Source: CAWJJM01 sp963843275 (GTDB lineage Bacteria; Acidobacteriota; Thermoanaerobaculia; Multivoradales; JBCCEF01). From it: a DNA stretch of 64,000 bases. The translations under genes and the position numbers were made by a program. Location: positions 1,116,001 to 1,180,000 of the forward strand of contig CAWJJM010000012.1 of the NCBI GenBank assembly GCA_963843275.1, in the 5' to 3' direction. Below the pieces are notes generated by a model. It worked only from the letters and a program-made list of their open reading frames with translations. It was not told where the DNA came from and searched no databases. This document shows, in pieces, positions 33,825-44,209 of this stretch. The first letter of the stretch is position 1, and each line of letters begins with the position of its first letter.

Positions 33825-35134
33825 ATGGAGCATCCCCTTCGTCGGTTCCTGGCTCTCTGCTCCGTTGCGGTCGCTCTGCCGGCGGCCGCGGAGATCTGCA
33901 CCCTCGACGACACGCCCGCGGCGACCCTGCTGCTCCCCTACTTCGAGGTGGACCTCGGCTCGGCGAGCGGACGGACCACGCTGATGTCGATCAACAACGC
34001 CGCGGCCGAGGCGGTGCTCGCCCACGTGGTGCTGTGGACGGACCTCTCGGTTCCGGTGCTCGACTTCAACCTCTACCTGACCGGCTACGACGTGCAGACG
34101 GTCAACCTGCGCGACGTCCTCGGCGGCAAGCTGCCGCGCACGGCGAGCGCCGGCCAGGACCCCGACGACACGATCTCGCCCCGCGGCGACTTTTCGGGGG
34201 AGCTCGACCTGTCGTCCTGTGACGAGGTCCTGCCCTACGAGCAGCTGCCGCCGGCGTACGTCCAACACGTCCGGTCGGTGCTGACCGGCGGCCCGTCGCC
34301 GCTGACCGCGTGGGAGGGCCGGTGCGGAGGGCTGCACTACGGCGACGGGCTCGCCCGCGGTTATGTCACCGTCGACGCGGTGTCCGGGTGCACGCTGCGC
34401 TTCCCCGGCGACGCCGGCTACTTCGCGGCCGCCGGCAGCGGCGACGCCAGCGACCGGAACGTCTTGTGGGGCGACGTCTTCTACGTCGACTCCGGCGAGA
34501 GCTCCGCGCAGGGCGAGACGCTGGTCCACATCGAGGCCGACCCGCTGAACCCGGAGACGGCGGACGCCGGCCAGTACACCTTCTACGGGCGCTACGTCGC
34601 CTGGACCGCGGTCGACAACCGCGAGCCGCTGACCTCGAGCTTCGCCACCCGCTACGCCCTGGGCGGCGGATTCGACGGCGGCACCGACCTGTTGGTCTGG
34701 CGCGATTCCAAGCAGGCCTCGCCCGGCACGGGATGGGTCTGCGCCGACGTCCCCCTCGACGAGCCGGCCTGGTATCCGCTGGGGCAGGAGCAGATCATCG
34801 TGTTCGGCGAGGAGGAGAACCCGGTCCTCCCGGGTCCCTGCTTCCTGTCGCCATGCCTCTACGACGAGCCGGTGCTCCCGTTTCCGGCCGAGGCGCAGCG
34901 CGTCGCGGTCGGCGGACCGAGCTTCTACACCGTCGAAGACGACTTCGGCTGGATCTTCCTCGACCTCGACTCGCAGGTCGTGCCCGCCGGGGAGAACCCG
35001 CCGGAGGATCCCGGCGCGATGCAGAACTGGGTGACGACGGTGATGACCGCCCAGGGTTCTACAGCGTCGCGTTCGACGCCGTCCAGCTCGATTCGAGCTG
35101 CTCGACGGCGCACGACCCGGTGGCCGAGGAGTGA
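33825..35134 (+). CDS. Secreted protein of unrecognised family, array copy 3 (frameshifted as read)
   Basis: Third paralogue, clearly diverged from copies 1 and 2 (I estimate 60-65% identity) but colinear with them. It starts at ATG 33825 behind GGAAGGAGAG, with signal MEHPLRRFLALCSVAVALPAAA and mature EICTLDDTPAATLLLPYFEV. Near the end the frame breaks at GGG 35054-35056: adding one G gives TAQGFYSVAFDAVQLDSSCSTAHD, matching the RYSVGFDAIQLDSACNAAH of the other copies, and stops at 35134 (436 residues). Without it the frame runs to 35252 as Arg/Pro-rich nonsense. A TAGAAT hexamer at 33741-33746 may be its own -10. Confidence 0.82.
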
Positions 35135-35143
35135 CGAGCGGCC

Positions 35144-35189
35144 CCGGTTCGGCGGCTCCCCACCAGCGGCAGCCGGCGCGCCGAACCGG
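35144..35189 (+). terminator. Hairpin after array copy 3
   Basis: CCGGTTCGGCG (35144-35154) pairs perfectly with CGCCGAACCGG (35179-35189) across a 24-nt loop, 10 bp after the restored stop. Unlike the hairpins after copies 1 and 2 in sequence, but in the same position. No T-tract. Confidence 0.5.
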
Positions 35190-35271
35190 TCGTTCGACGC
35201 CCCACCTCCGCTCCGCGCGGGCGGGGTGCCGATGCCCCCGCCGGCGCGGTAGACTGCCGCCACGCCTCCCG

Positions 35272-35359
35272 GCCGGAGTGGCGGAACTGGCAGACGCAGG
35301 GGACTCAAAATCCCCCGCCCCTCGGGGGCTTGCGGGTTCGAATCCCGCCTCCGGCACCA
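35272..35359 (+). tRNA. tRNA-Leu (anticodon CAA)
   Basis: Acceptor stem GCCGGAG / CTCCGGC, discriminator A and an encoded CCA. The anticodon stem GGGGA / TCCCC holds loop CTCAAAA, with CAA at 35306-35308 (reads UUG). There is a long class-II variable arm (CCCCTCGGGGG) and a T arm GCGGG-TTCGAAT-CCCGC. All stems pair, so it is a complete leucine tRNA. It stands alone between the secreted-protein array and the kinase. Confidence 0.95.
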
Positions 35360-35430
35360 GCCTCTCGGCGCTCGCAGCGGCGGCGGGGGCATCCGCGAAG
35401 GGTCCCCGGGAGCCTCGCCATCGACTCTCG

Positions 35431-35444
35431 TCATGACGTCATGA
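35431..35444. promoter_or_regulatory. 14-bp palindrome over the start of the histidine kinase
   Basis: TCATGACGTCATGA is perfectly palindromic and includes the ATG at 35441. It could be an operator allowing a repressor to cover the translation or transcription start. It may also be chance. Confidence 0.3.
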
Positions 35445-36607
35445 GCTCGGAAGCCGACCTCGACCGCCGCCTCGGGACGGCCCTGCAGCGTCGCGCGCCG
35501 GACCTCACCCGCGCCTGGCTGCACGCCCTCGAGAGCCACCTGCCCGAGACGCCGCGCCGCATCTTCCCGACCGAGAGCCTCCTCGACCACATTCCGGAGG
35601 TGCTGCGCTACATCGGCGAATATGTGGCCTCCGGCGGGGCGGCCGAGCAGGCCGACACCTGCGGCCGGGCGCTGCGCCACCTCGCCGAGCTGCGCCGCGA
35701 GCAGGGGTACGAGGTCGACGAGATCCTGCGCGAGTTCGAGATCCTCGGCGGACTGCTCTACGAGGAGCTCGAGCGGCAGGCCGCGGCGCTGGCCGACGGC
35801 GGCGACGAGGGCCGGGCCGTGGTCGTCGCCCGGCACCTCTACCACGCCCTGCTCAACATCGCCCGGTTGACCGCCGCGGTGTTCCGCGAGGGCAGCCTCT
35901 CGGACCGGCGAGCCCGCTCCCGCATGATCTCCGACTACGGTGCCGCGCTGTCGCACGAGGTGCGCAACCGGGTGCACGCGGCGCGTTCGGCGGTGGCGCT
36001 GCTCGCTCCGGACGGGCCCGCGGACGATGCGGCCCGGGGACGGGCCCTGGAGTCGCTGCGGCGCTCGTTGAGCGGGCTGGAGAACCTGGCCGAGGATCTC
36101 GGCTCGATCGCCCTGGCGCAGGGCAGCGAGGAGACCGTCGAGGGCCGCCGCAGACCGCTCGCCGAGGTCGTGCACGAGGTCGTGGCCCAGCTCACCGAGC
36201 TCGCCGGCGGGCACGGGGTGGAGCTCGAAGTGGCCGACGACCTGCCCGCTGCGCCGGTCGAGGCCGGCCGCCTCGAGCTCGTGCTGCTCAACCTGGTGAC
36301 CAACGCGATCAAGTACCGGCGCCGGGATGCCGACCCACCGCGGGTGCGGCTCGGCGCGCGCTCCACCCCGGACGGCGGCCTGCGCCTCTGGGTCGAAGAC
36401 AACGGGCCCGGCATCCCCGCGGCGGAGAGGGACCGCATCTTCGGCCGCCGGGTGCGCGGTGCGCACGCCGGCGGGGACGGCGCCGGCCTCGGCCTCGCCC
36501 TGGCGCGGGCGGCCATCGAGCAGCTCGGGGGGCGCATCTGGGTGGAGGCCGCGCCCGGCGGCGGCAGCACGTTCCTCTGCGAGCTGCCGCCGGTGCGGCA
36601 GCGCTGA
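35441..36607 (+). CDS. Soluble sensor histidine kinase with RsbRD-like N terminus
   Basis: A 388-residue kinase with no membrane helix. Residues about 1-150 (LGTALQRRAPDLTRAWLHALESHLP, then long helices) resemble the RsbRD/RsbT co-antagonist N-terminal domain. The dimerisation helix has the phospho-acceptor in ALSHEVRNRVHAARSAVALLAP (H169 region). The ATPase domain shows the N box (LVLLNLVTNAIKYRRRDADPP), G1 (VEDNGPGIPAAERDRIFGRRVRG) and G2 (GAGLGLALARAAIEQLGGRIWVE). No response regulator is adjacent, so the partner is unknown; the signal is presumably cytoplasmic. I chose ATG 35441 because the frame upstream runs into the tRNA. It is convergent with macB. Confidence 0.85.
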   Translation: MSSEADLDRRLGTALQRRAPDLTRAWLHALESHLPETPRRIFPTESLLDHIPEVLRYIGEYVASGGAAEQADTCGRALRHLAELRREQGYEVDEILREFEILGGLLYEELERQAAALADGGDEGRAVVVARHLYHALLNIARLTAAVFREGSLSDRRARSRMISDYGAALSHEVRNRVHAARSAVALLAPDGPADDAARGRALESLRRSLSGLENLAEDLGSIALAQGSEETVEGRRRPLAEVVHEVVAQLTELAGGHGVELEVADDLPAAPVEAGRLELVLLNLVTNAIKYRRRDADPPRVRLGARSTPDGGLRLWVEDNGPGIPAAERDRIFGRRVRGAHAGGDGAGLGLALARAAIEQLGGRIWVEAAPGGGSTFLCELPPVRQR

Positions 36608-36623
36608 GCCCGGCGCCCCTCCC

Positions 36624-37844
36624 CTACTCGTAGCGCAGCGCCTCGATCGGGTCGAGCCGCGCGGCCTTGCCGGCCGGGTAGATGCCGAAGAAGATGCCCA
36701 CGGCCGCGGAGAAGCCGAAGGCCAGCGCGATCGCCCAGGGCGGCACGTACGCCGGGGGCAGATCGACCGGCAGCAGGGAGATCACCAGGACGCCGAGGCC
36801 GTAGCCGACCGCGAGGCCGATGAGGCCGCCGAGCAGGGAGAGCGCCACCGCCTCGATGAGGAACTGCCAGAGGATGTCGCGCTTGCGCGCGCCCACCGCC
36901 TTGCGCAGACCGATCTCCCGGGTGCGCTCGGTCACCGACACCAGCATGATGTTCATGATCCCGATGCCGCCGACGATCAGGGCCACGCCGACCACCCCGC
37001 CGATCACCGCGGTGACGCCGCCGAGGATGGTCTTGTAGAGGTCGAGCAGGTCGTCCTGCTTGAGAATCTGGAAGTCGTCCGGCTGGTCGCCGGTGATGTC
37101 GTGGCGCCGCCGCAGCACCCGGCGCACATTGTCCTCGACCTCGTCGACGGCGCCGGGATCCGCCTTCATCCGCAGCTGGATCTGGTCGCCCGCCCGGCGC
37201 CCGAAGAGCGACATCGAGGTGTCGAAGGGGATGAACACCATGTCGTCGAAGTCCGAGCCCAGGGCCTGGCCCTTCTCCTCCATCACCCCGATCACGGTCA
37301 CCGGCAGCTTGCCGACGTAGATCTCCTTGCCGATCGGGTCGTCCCCCAGGCGCAGCTCGTCGGCGACCGTCTGCCCCACCACCGCGACCTTGCGCCGGTG
37401 GCGCAGGTCGATCTCGGAGAAGAAGCGACCGCGGGCGACGTAGAAGTTGTGGACCTCGGGGAAGTCCTGGTTGACCCCGGTGACCATCTCCGGCTCGTGG
37501 CGGCGGTCGCGGTAGCGCAGCTCCTGCTTGCCGGCGACCAGCGGGGTGATCAGCTCGATGCCGGGCACCTCGCGGTCGAGCGCCTTGCCGTCGGCCCAGG
37601 TCAGCTTCACCTGGCGGCTGACCACGCCGGGCCCGCGCTGCTCGAACTTGGGGAGGACGATCAGGAAGTTGGTGCCGACGCCCTGCAGCTCGCCGACGAT
37701 CATGAACTGCAGCCCCTGGACGATCGACACCACGGCGATCACGGCCGCGACCGCGATGACGATCCCCAGGGTGGTGAGGATCGAGCGCGACAGGTTGGCG
37801 CGCAGGGCGCCCGTCGCGACCCGGAAGTTCTCGACGACGGCCAC
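36624..37844 (-). CDS. macB: MacB-type ABC transporter permease
   Basis: A 406-residue permease of the MacB/FtsX (type VII ABC) class. There is an N-terminal helix (TTLGIVIAVAAVIAVVSIV, about 22-40), a large periplasmic MacB_PCD domain (about 45-270), and a C-terminal FtsX domain with three helices, including the conserved cytoplasmic stretch VSVTERTREIGLRKAVGARKRDILWQFLIEA. In E. coli the ATPase is fused to the permease; here it is the separate upstream gene. With MacA and TolC it should span the envelope and export a peptide, lipid or antibiotic; the substrate is unknown. Confidence 0.9.
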   Translation of the reverse strand: MAVVENFRVATGALRANLSRSILTTLGIVIAVAAVIAVVSIVQGLQFMIVGELQGVGTNFLIVLPKFEQRGPGVVSRQVKLTWADGKALDREVPGIELITPLVAGKQELRYRDRRHEPEMVTGVNQDFPEVHNFYVARGRFFSEIDLRHRRKVAVVGQTVADELRLGDDPIGKEIYVGKLPVTVIGVMEEKGQALGSDFDDMVFIPFDTSMSLFGRRAGDQIQLRMKADPGAVDEVEDNVRRVLRRRHDITGDQPDDFQILKQDDLLDLYKTILGGVTAVIGGVVGVALIVGGIGIMNIMLVSVTERTREIGLRKAVGARKRDILWQFLIEAVALSLLGGLIGLAVGYGLGVLVISLLPVDLPPAYVPPWAIALAFGFSAAVGIFFGIYPAGKAARLDPIEALRYE

Positions 37845-37854
37845 GGCGCGCCGC

Positions 37855-38550
<696 letters not shown>

Positions 38551-38598
38551 CGTCTCGACTCCTCCGGCGGGCGTCGCGGCCCCGCCGAGCCGTCCCGA

Positions 38599-39852
38599 TC
38601 AGTCCTCGGCGTCCCCGTCCGCGTGCTTCGCGGCCTTCTTCCCGGCCTTCTTCCCGGCCTCCTTCTCCTGCACCCGGACCGCGTCGCCGGCGGACAGGTC
38701 GCGCAGCGTGCGGTAGGGGCCGGTCACGACGGTTTCGCCGCCCTCGAGGCCGGTCGTGATCTCGACCTGGGTCTCGTCGGAGATCCCGGTCTCCACGGGC
38801 CGCTGCACCGCCTTGCCGTCCACCACGGTGAAGACCACGGGCACCTCCTCCTCGCCGTCGCCCGCCGCCTCGCCGTCCGGCTTCTCCGGCGGCCGATCCA
38901 CCACCGACTGGATCGGCACCGTCAGCGCCTGCGGGTGGCGTGCCGTGGTGATGGCGGCGCGCACCGACATCCCCGGCCGGAGCGCCGGGTCGGCGTCGAG
39001 GAAGAGGAGCTTGGTCTTGAAGAAGGTGACGTCCGGCTGGTCCGCCCGGGAGAACCCCGAGCTGCCGACCTCCACCACCCGGCCGTGGTAGGTGTGGTCC
39101 GGCAGGGCGTCGACCTCGAGGTCGCCCTCCTGCCCGAGCTCGACATAGACCACCTCGGTCTCGTCGACGTCGACCTCGGCGAGCACCTCGGAGAGGTCGG
39201 CGATGGTGGCGATCACCGAAGCCGGGTTGTTCATCGTCGCCGGGAAGACGTTCTCCCCTTCCTCGGCGTTGAGGGAGATCACCCGCCCCGACAGCGGCGC
39301 GTAGACGGTGGTCTTGCGCAGGTCGTCGGCCGCCTTGCGCAGGTTCGCCTGCGCCTGCAGCACCGCCTCGCGGGCCTGCCGCAGGCGGAGCTCCGCGGCG
39401 GTGGCGCGGAGGTCCGCCGCCTCGCGCTCCTCCGCGGGCACGATCCCCTGGTCGGCGAGGTCGCGGGTCCGGGTGCGCTTGAGCCGTGCGTCGGCCAGGT
39501 CCACCTGGGCCTGCTCGACATCGATCTTCGCCTGCTCCAGGCGGGCGGCCCAGTCGTTGCGCGCCGCCTCGTAGGAGTCCTCCTCGAGCCGCAGGACGGG
39601 CTGGCCGGCCTCGATCCGGTCGCCCTCCTCGACGAACAGGTGCTCGATCTTGCCGACCACGTGGGCGGAGATGTTCACCTTGAGGCGCGGATCGACCACC
39701 CCGCTCGCCTTGACCACCCGCGCGATGTCCCGGCGGGCCGCGGTCTCCGCCTCGACCTCGACACCCTCGCCCTCGTGGCGGCCGCGCAGGCTGAAGAAGA
39801 CGATGGCGCCGAGCACCGCCACCACCGCGACCGCGAGCAGCGCCTTCTTCAC
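38599..39852 (-). CDS. macA: MacA-like periplasmic adaptor (HlyD/RND family)
   Basis: A 417-residue membrane-fusion protein linking MacB to TolC. An N-terminal membrane anchor (KKALLAVAVVAVLGAIVFFSL) is followed by a lipoyl half (VGKIEHLFVEEGDRIEAGQPVLRLEEDSYEAARN), an alpha-hairpin (about 95-175, heptad-rich), the second lipoyl half (VYAPLSGRVISLNAEEGENVFPA) and beta-barrel and MP domains. A charged Lys-rich tail (KEAGKKAGKKAAKHADGDAED) is unusual. The GTG start lies one base after the yip1 stop, so the genes are likely on one transcript. Confidence 0.9.
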   Translation of the reverse strand: MKKALLAVAVVAVLGAIVFFSLRGRHEGEGVEVEAETAARRDIARVVKASGVVDPRLKVNISAHVVGKIEHLFVEEGDRIEAGQPVLRLEEDSYEAARNDWAARLEQAKIDVEQAQVDLADARLKRTRTRDLADQGIVPAEEREAADLRATAAELRLRQAREAVLQAQANLRKAADDLRKTTVYAPLSGRVISLNAEEGENVFPATMNNPASVIATIADLSEVLAEVDVDETEVVYVELGQEGDLEVDALPDHTYHGRVVEVGSSGFSRADQPDVTFFKTKLLFLDADPALRPGMSVRAAITTARHPQALTVPIQSVVDRPPEKPDGEAAGDGEEEVPVVFTVVDGKAVQRPVETGISDETQVEITTGLEGGETVVTGPYRTLRDLSAGDAVRVQEKEAGKKAGKKAAKHADGDAED

Positions 39853-39853
39853 C

Positions 39854-40588
39854 TCAGGCGCCTCCGAAACCCATCGCCGCGGCCCCCACCTTCAGGCCCA
39901 CCGCGAGGAGCCAGAGCAGCACCACCACCGCGGTGGCGGCGCCCTTGGAGGCTCCGGTGGCGCGGTGGAAGCCGTAGGCCAGCAGCGCGACCGTCCACAG
40001 GCTGAACAGGTCGACGCTGGAGAGCAGGGCGACCGTGACCCGCGACGCGTCGGCCGGCGCCAGCAGCGCGAGGTTGGAGGCGAGCAGGCCCCGCTGCGAG
40101 TCGGCGAGAGTGATCTCGGCCCGTCCCAGCACCACCGGCAGGGTGAGCAACCACGCCACCGCCATCGGCATCAGCCCGTGCAGCGTGACCGACCAGCTCC
40201 GCTTGAAGGTCGCCTCGCCGCCGGCCAGGTTGACCAGCACCATCAACAGCAGCGCCGTCACCAGCAGGACGACCGGCATCCCCACCACCGAGCAGCCGAG
40301 GCCGAAACGCCCCTGCAGCTCGGCCATGTGCTGGATCTGCTGCTCGTCGACCTGCTGGCCGCGTGCCTCCATCGAGGAGCGCATCACCGCGGCCATGTCC
40401 ATCCGCTGCATGACCGTCAGGTTGAGGAGCACGTAGAGCACCAGCAGCACGAGGAGCGGGGCGACCCAGGTCGGGCGGTCGCGCAGCGCGCGAAAGGTCG
40501 CGCCGGGCGCGACCAGGGCCCCGATCGGGCGCAACCAGGGCGAGCGCGCGAGCGCTCCCTCCCGCGGTTCGGCGGAGTTCGGCTCCAT
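39854..40588 (-). CDS. Yip1-domain integral membrane protein
   Basis: A 244-residue Yip1/YIPF-like membrane protein. A short N-terminal segment (WLRPIGALVAPGATFRALRDRPTWVAPLLVLLVLYVLLNL) with the characteristic P..TFR..RD pattern is followed by five predicted helices (about 40-58, 100-122, 140-160, 180-205, 215-238). Bacterial Yip1 proteins are often encoded with MacAB-type exporters, but their role is unknown. It sits between tolC and macA in the same operon. Confidence 0.8.
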   Translation of the reverse strand: MEPNSAEPREGALARSPWLRPIGALVAPGATFRALRDRPTWVAPLLVLLVLYVLLNLTVMQRMDMAAVMRSSMEARGQQVDEQQIQHMAELQGRFGLGCSVVGMPVVLLVTALLLMVLVNLAGGEATFKRSWSVTLHGLMPMAVAWLLTLPVVLGRAEITLADSQRGLLASNLALLAPADASRVTVALLSSVDLFSLWTVALLAYGFHRATGASKGAATAVVVLLWLLAVGLKVGAAAMGFGGA

Positions 40589-40659
40589 GGTCCTTCCTCC
40601 TCTCGAAGATCAACGGAACCGGCGGCGGCGCCCGCGACGGGCCGCGCCGCCGGCGAAGG

Positions 40660-42309
40660 TCAATGGAACAGCGAGAACACCGAGCCCGACGGCAGCTCGA
40701 CGTCCACCGGGCCCGCCAGCTCGACGCCGTTCTGCTCGAGCAGCCGGCCGGTGGCGCGATAGTACGCCGCCAGGGCCCGCCGGTAGTTGGTCACCGCCGA
40801 CACCTCGCGGCTGCGCGCCTGGGTCAGGTCGTCCTGGATCTGGGTGATGCGGAAGCTGGTCGACATGCCGTTCTCGTAGCGCTTCTGCTCGGCCTCGAGG
40901 TTCTTCTGCTGCAGGCGCACCGAGGCGCGGGCCGACTCGATCTGCTGCTGCGCGGTGCGCACCGCCCGCGCCGTGGTCCGGACGTCGGTGATCACGCCGA
41001 GCTCGAGCTGCCGCAGCTGGGTGCGACCGCGCTCGAGGTCGAGGTCGGCGACGGTGGACTGGGCGCGCGCGGAGCGGTTCTGCAGGGGCACCGAGAAGTT
41101 CAGCGCGACCGTCCAGGTCGGGAAGTCGAAGCCGAAGACGTCCGCCACGGCGTCGCTGAGGCCGGTGTTGGGACCGGCCACGTCCTCCGAGCCGGGGGTG
41201 GGCCGGCCGGCGATGCCGGTGCCGCCGTAGGTCGCCACCAGGTTGGTCACCGGCAGCTTCTGGTTGTGGAAGAACCTGGAGTCGACCTCGAGGCTCTCCA
41301 CCTGGAGGCGCTGCTGGGCGAGCTCGGGCCGCTCGGCGAGCGCCGTCTGGATGGCCTGCTGCACGTCGATGTCGACCGGTTCGGTGGCCGGCGGGGTGCG
41401 CGGCTCGATCTCCAGCCCCTCGGCCATCGCCGTGGGCAGGTTGAGGAGCTCGAGCAGTGCGTCCTCGGCGTCGCGCACCGCCGCTCCGGTGCTGATGATC
41501 CCCTCCTGGCGCGTGGCGATGGTGGCCTCGCTCTGCACCAGCTCGATGGGGGCGAGGGTGCCGACGTCGACCTGGATCTTGTTGCGCTGGTGGAGCTCCT
41601 GCGCGAGCTGGAGGCTCTGCTGCGCCACCTGCAGCTGGTCGCGCGACTCCACGAGGTTCCAGTAGGCGTCCTCGACCTGCTGGAGCACGAGCGCCACCCG
41701 CTGCTCGAACTGCTCGCGGCTCATGCCGCTGCCCAGGCGGGCGAGCAGGATCGGCCGGTTGGTGGGCAGGGTGCCGAAGCCGCGCAGCAGGGGCTGGGTG
41801 AAGCGGAAGCCACCGTCGGCGCCGTACTCGGGGTTGAGGAGCTGGTTGAGGCTGTTCGACGACGAGCGGTCCAGGTTGAGGTTGAAGGCCGCCTCGCCGC
41901 CGTACGGGGTGAGCTGCTGCAGCGTCACGTCGGCGCTGTGGTTGTCGCTCTTGATGACGGGCACGCCCTCGATGCGGACCGCGGTCGGGAACTCCGAGTT
42001 GCGCACGCTGACGTCGGCACCGATCTGCAGGTCGTAGATGCCCTTGCTGCCGAGGACGTCGATCAGCGACTGCTCGTGACCGTAACGCTCCACCGCGAGG
42101 TCGAGATTGCGCCGCAGCGCCAGCATCACCGCGTCCTCGAGCTGCATCATCAGCTTGCCGTCCTGGATCACCAGCTCGGGTGCCTCGGGGATCTCGGTGA
42201 CGGTGGTCGGCACCTCGATCTGGGCCGCCGCCGCCGGCAGCGCCGCGACCAGCAGTGCGATCGCCGCGGCCACGCTCCATCCCCTGCCCACGAAAAAACG
42301 CTCTCTCAT
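40660..42309 (-). CDS. tolC: TolC-family outer-membrane efflux channel
   Basis: A 549-residue outer-membrane factor. I chose ATG 42309, with AAGGGG 7 nt upstream, giving signal MRERFFVGRGWSVAAAIALLVAALPAAAA. Two internal OEP repeats are visible (LEDAVMLALRRNLDLAVERY and VQQAIQTALAERPELAQQRLQVES), along with long alpha-barrel helices rich in Gln/Ala (VALVLQQVEDAYWNLVESRDQLQVAQQSLQLAQELHQ). It is the first gene of the minus-strand tolC-yip1-macA-macB operon and should form its outer-membrane exit duct. Confidence 0.9.
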   Translation of the reverse strand: MRERFFVGRGWSVAAAIALLVAALPAAAAQIEVPTTVTEIPEAPELVIQDGKLMMQLEDAVMLALRRNLDLAVERYGHEQSLIDVLGSKGIYDLQIGADVSVRNSEFPTAVRIEGVPVIKSDNHSADVTLQQLTPYGGEAAFNLNLDRSSSNSLNQLLNPEYGADGGFRFTQPLLRGFGTLPTNRPILLARLGSGMSREQFEQRVALVLQQVEDAYWNLVESRDQLQVAQQSLQLAQELHQRNKIQVDVGTLAPIELVQSEATIATRQEGIISTGAAVRDAEDALLELLNLPTAMAEGLEIEPRTPPATEPVDIDVQQAIQTALAERPELAQQRLQVESLEVDSRFFHNQKLPVTNLVATYGGTGIAGRPTPGSEDVAGPNTGLSDAVADVFGFDFPTWTVALNFSVPLQNRSARAQSTVADLDLERGRTQLRQLELGVITDVRTTARAVRTAQQQIESARASVRLQQKNLEAEQKRYENGMSTSFRITQIQDDLTQARSREVSAVTNYRRALAAYYRATGRLLEQNGVELAGPVDVELPSGSVFSLFH

Positions 42310-42404
42310 CAGAAACCCCTTCGCATCCACCAGGTTCAGTTGCGGTTCCCACCGGGCCCACCGCGGGACGATCGGCCGAGCCTACCCCGGCGGACCCCTA
42401 CATG

Positions 42405-43204
42405 CTACGGATTCCCGGCGGCAAATGTTCCAGCGGCGGCGGCGATCAGACGCGCCGTGGCGGGATGGCCGGGACGGGAGAAGACCGCCGCCGTGGGGCC
42501 CTCCTCGACCAAGCGCCCGCGCTCGAGGACCGCCACCCGCTCGGCCACGTGCTCGACCAGGGCGAGGTCGTGGGCGATCAGCAGCAGGGTCAGGCCGAGG
42601 CGTCGCCGCAGGTCGGCGAGCAGGTTGACGATCTGCGCCCGCACCGACACGTCCAGGGCGGAGACCGGCTCGTCGGCGACCAGCAGGTCGGGGCCGGTGG
42701 CCAGCGCCCGGGCGATGCCGATCCGCTGCCGCTGGCCGCCCGAGAACTCGTGCGGCAGGCGCTCGGCGGCGCCCGCCTCGAGCCCTACCGTCGCCAGCAG
42801 CTCGCGGACCCGCTCCGCCCGCTCGGCGGGCCGCGCCAGACCGTGCGCCGCGAGCGGCTCCGCCAACGCCCGCCCGATCCGCATCCGCGGGTCGAGCGAC
42901 CCGTACGGGTCCTGGAAGACCATCTGGAAGGCACGGCGGCGATGGCGCAGCGCCGCACCGCGGAGGGCGGAGAGGTCCTCGCCGGCGAAGCGGACGGTGC
43001 CCGCCGTGGGCGCCAGCAGGCGCACCGCGCAGCGCGCCAGGGTCGTCTTGCCGCTCCCCGACTCGCCCACCAGCGCCACGGCGGCGCCGCGCTCGACGGT
43101 CAGGTCGACCCCGTCCACCGCCCGCACCGTGCCGCGCCGTGCACCGAACGGTCCGCCGCGCACGGGGAAGTGCTTGACCAGACCGCGGATCTCCAGCAGA
43201 GCCG

Positions 43205-43208
<4 letters not shown>
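42405..43208 (-). CDS. Oligopeptide/dipeptide ABC transporter ATPase, OppF/DppF-like
   Basis: A 267-residue ATPase starting at GTG 43208, overlapping the preceding stop by 4 bp. Walker A is ALVGESGSGKTTLARCAVRLL, with MVFQDPYGSLDPRMRIG (the Opp/Dpp-specific DPYGSLDPR), LPHEFSGGQRQRIGIARALATGPDLLVADEPVSALDVSVRAQI and LLIAHDLALVEHVAERV. The C-terminal zinc or iron cluster extension typical of the family is short here. With the OppD-like protein it would energise a peptide importer. No permease or binding protein is in the window. Confidence 0.9.
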
Positions 43209-44209
<1,001 letters not shown>

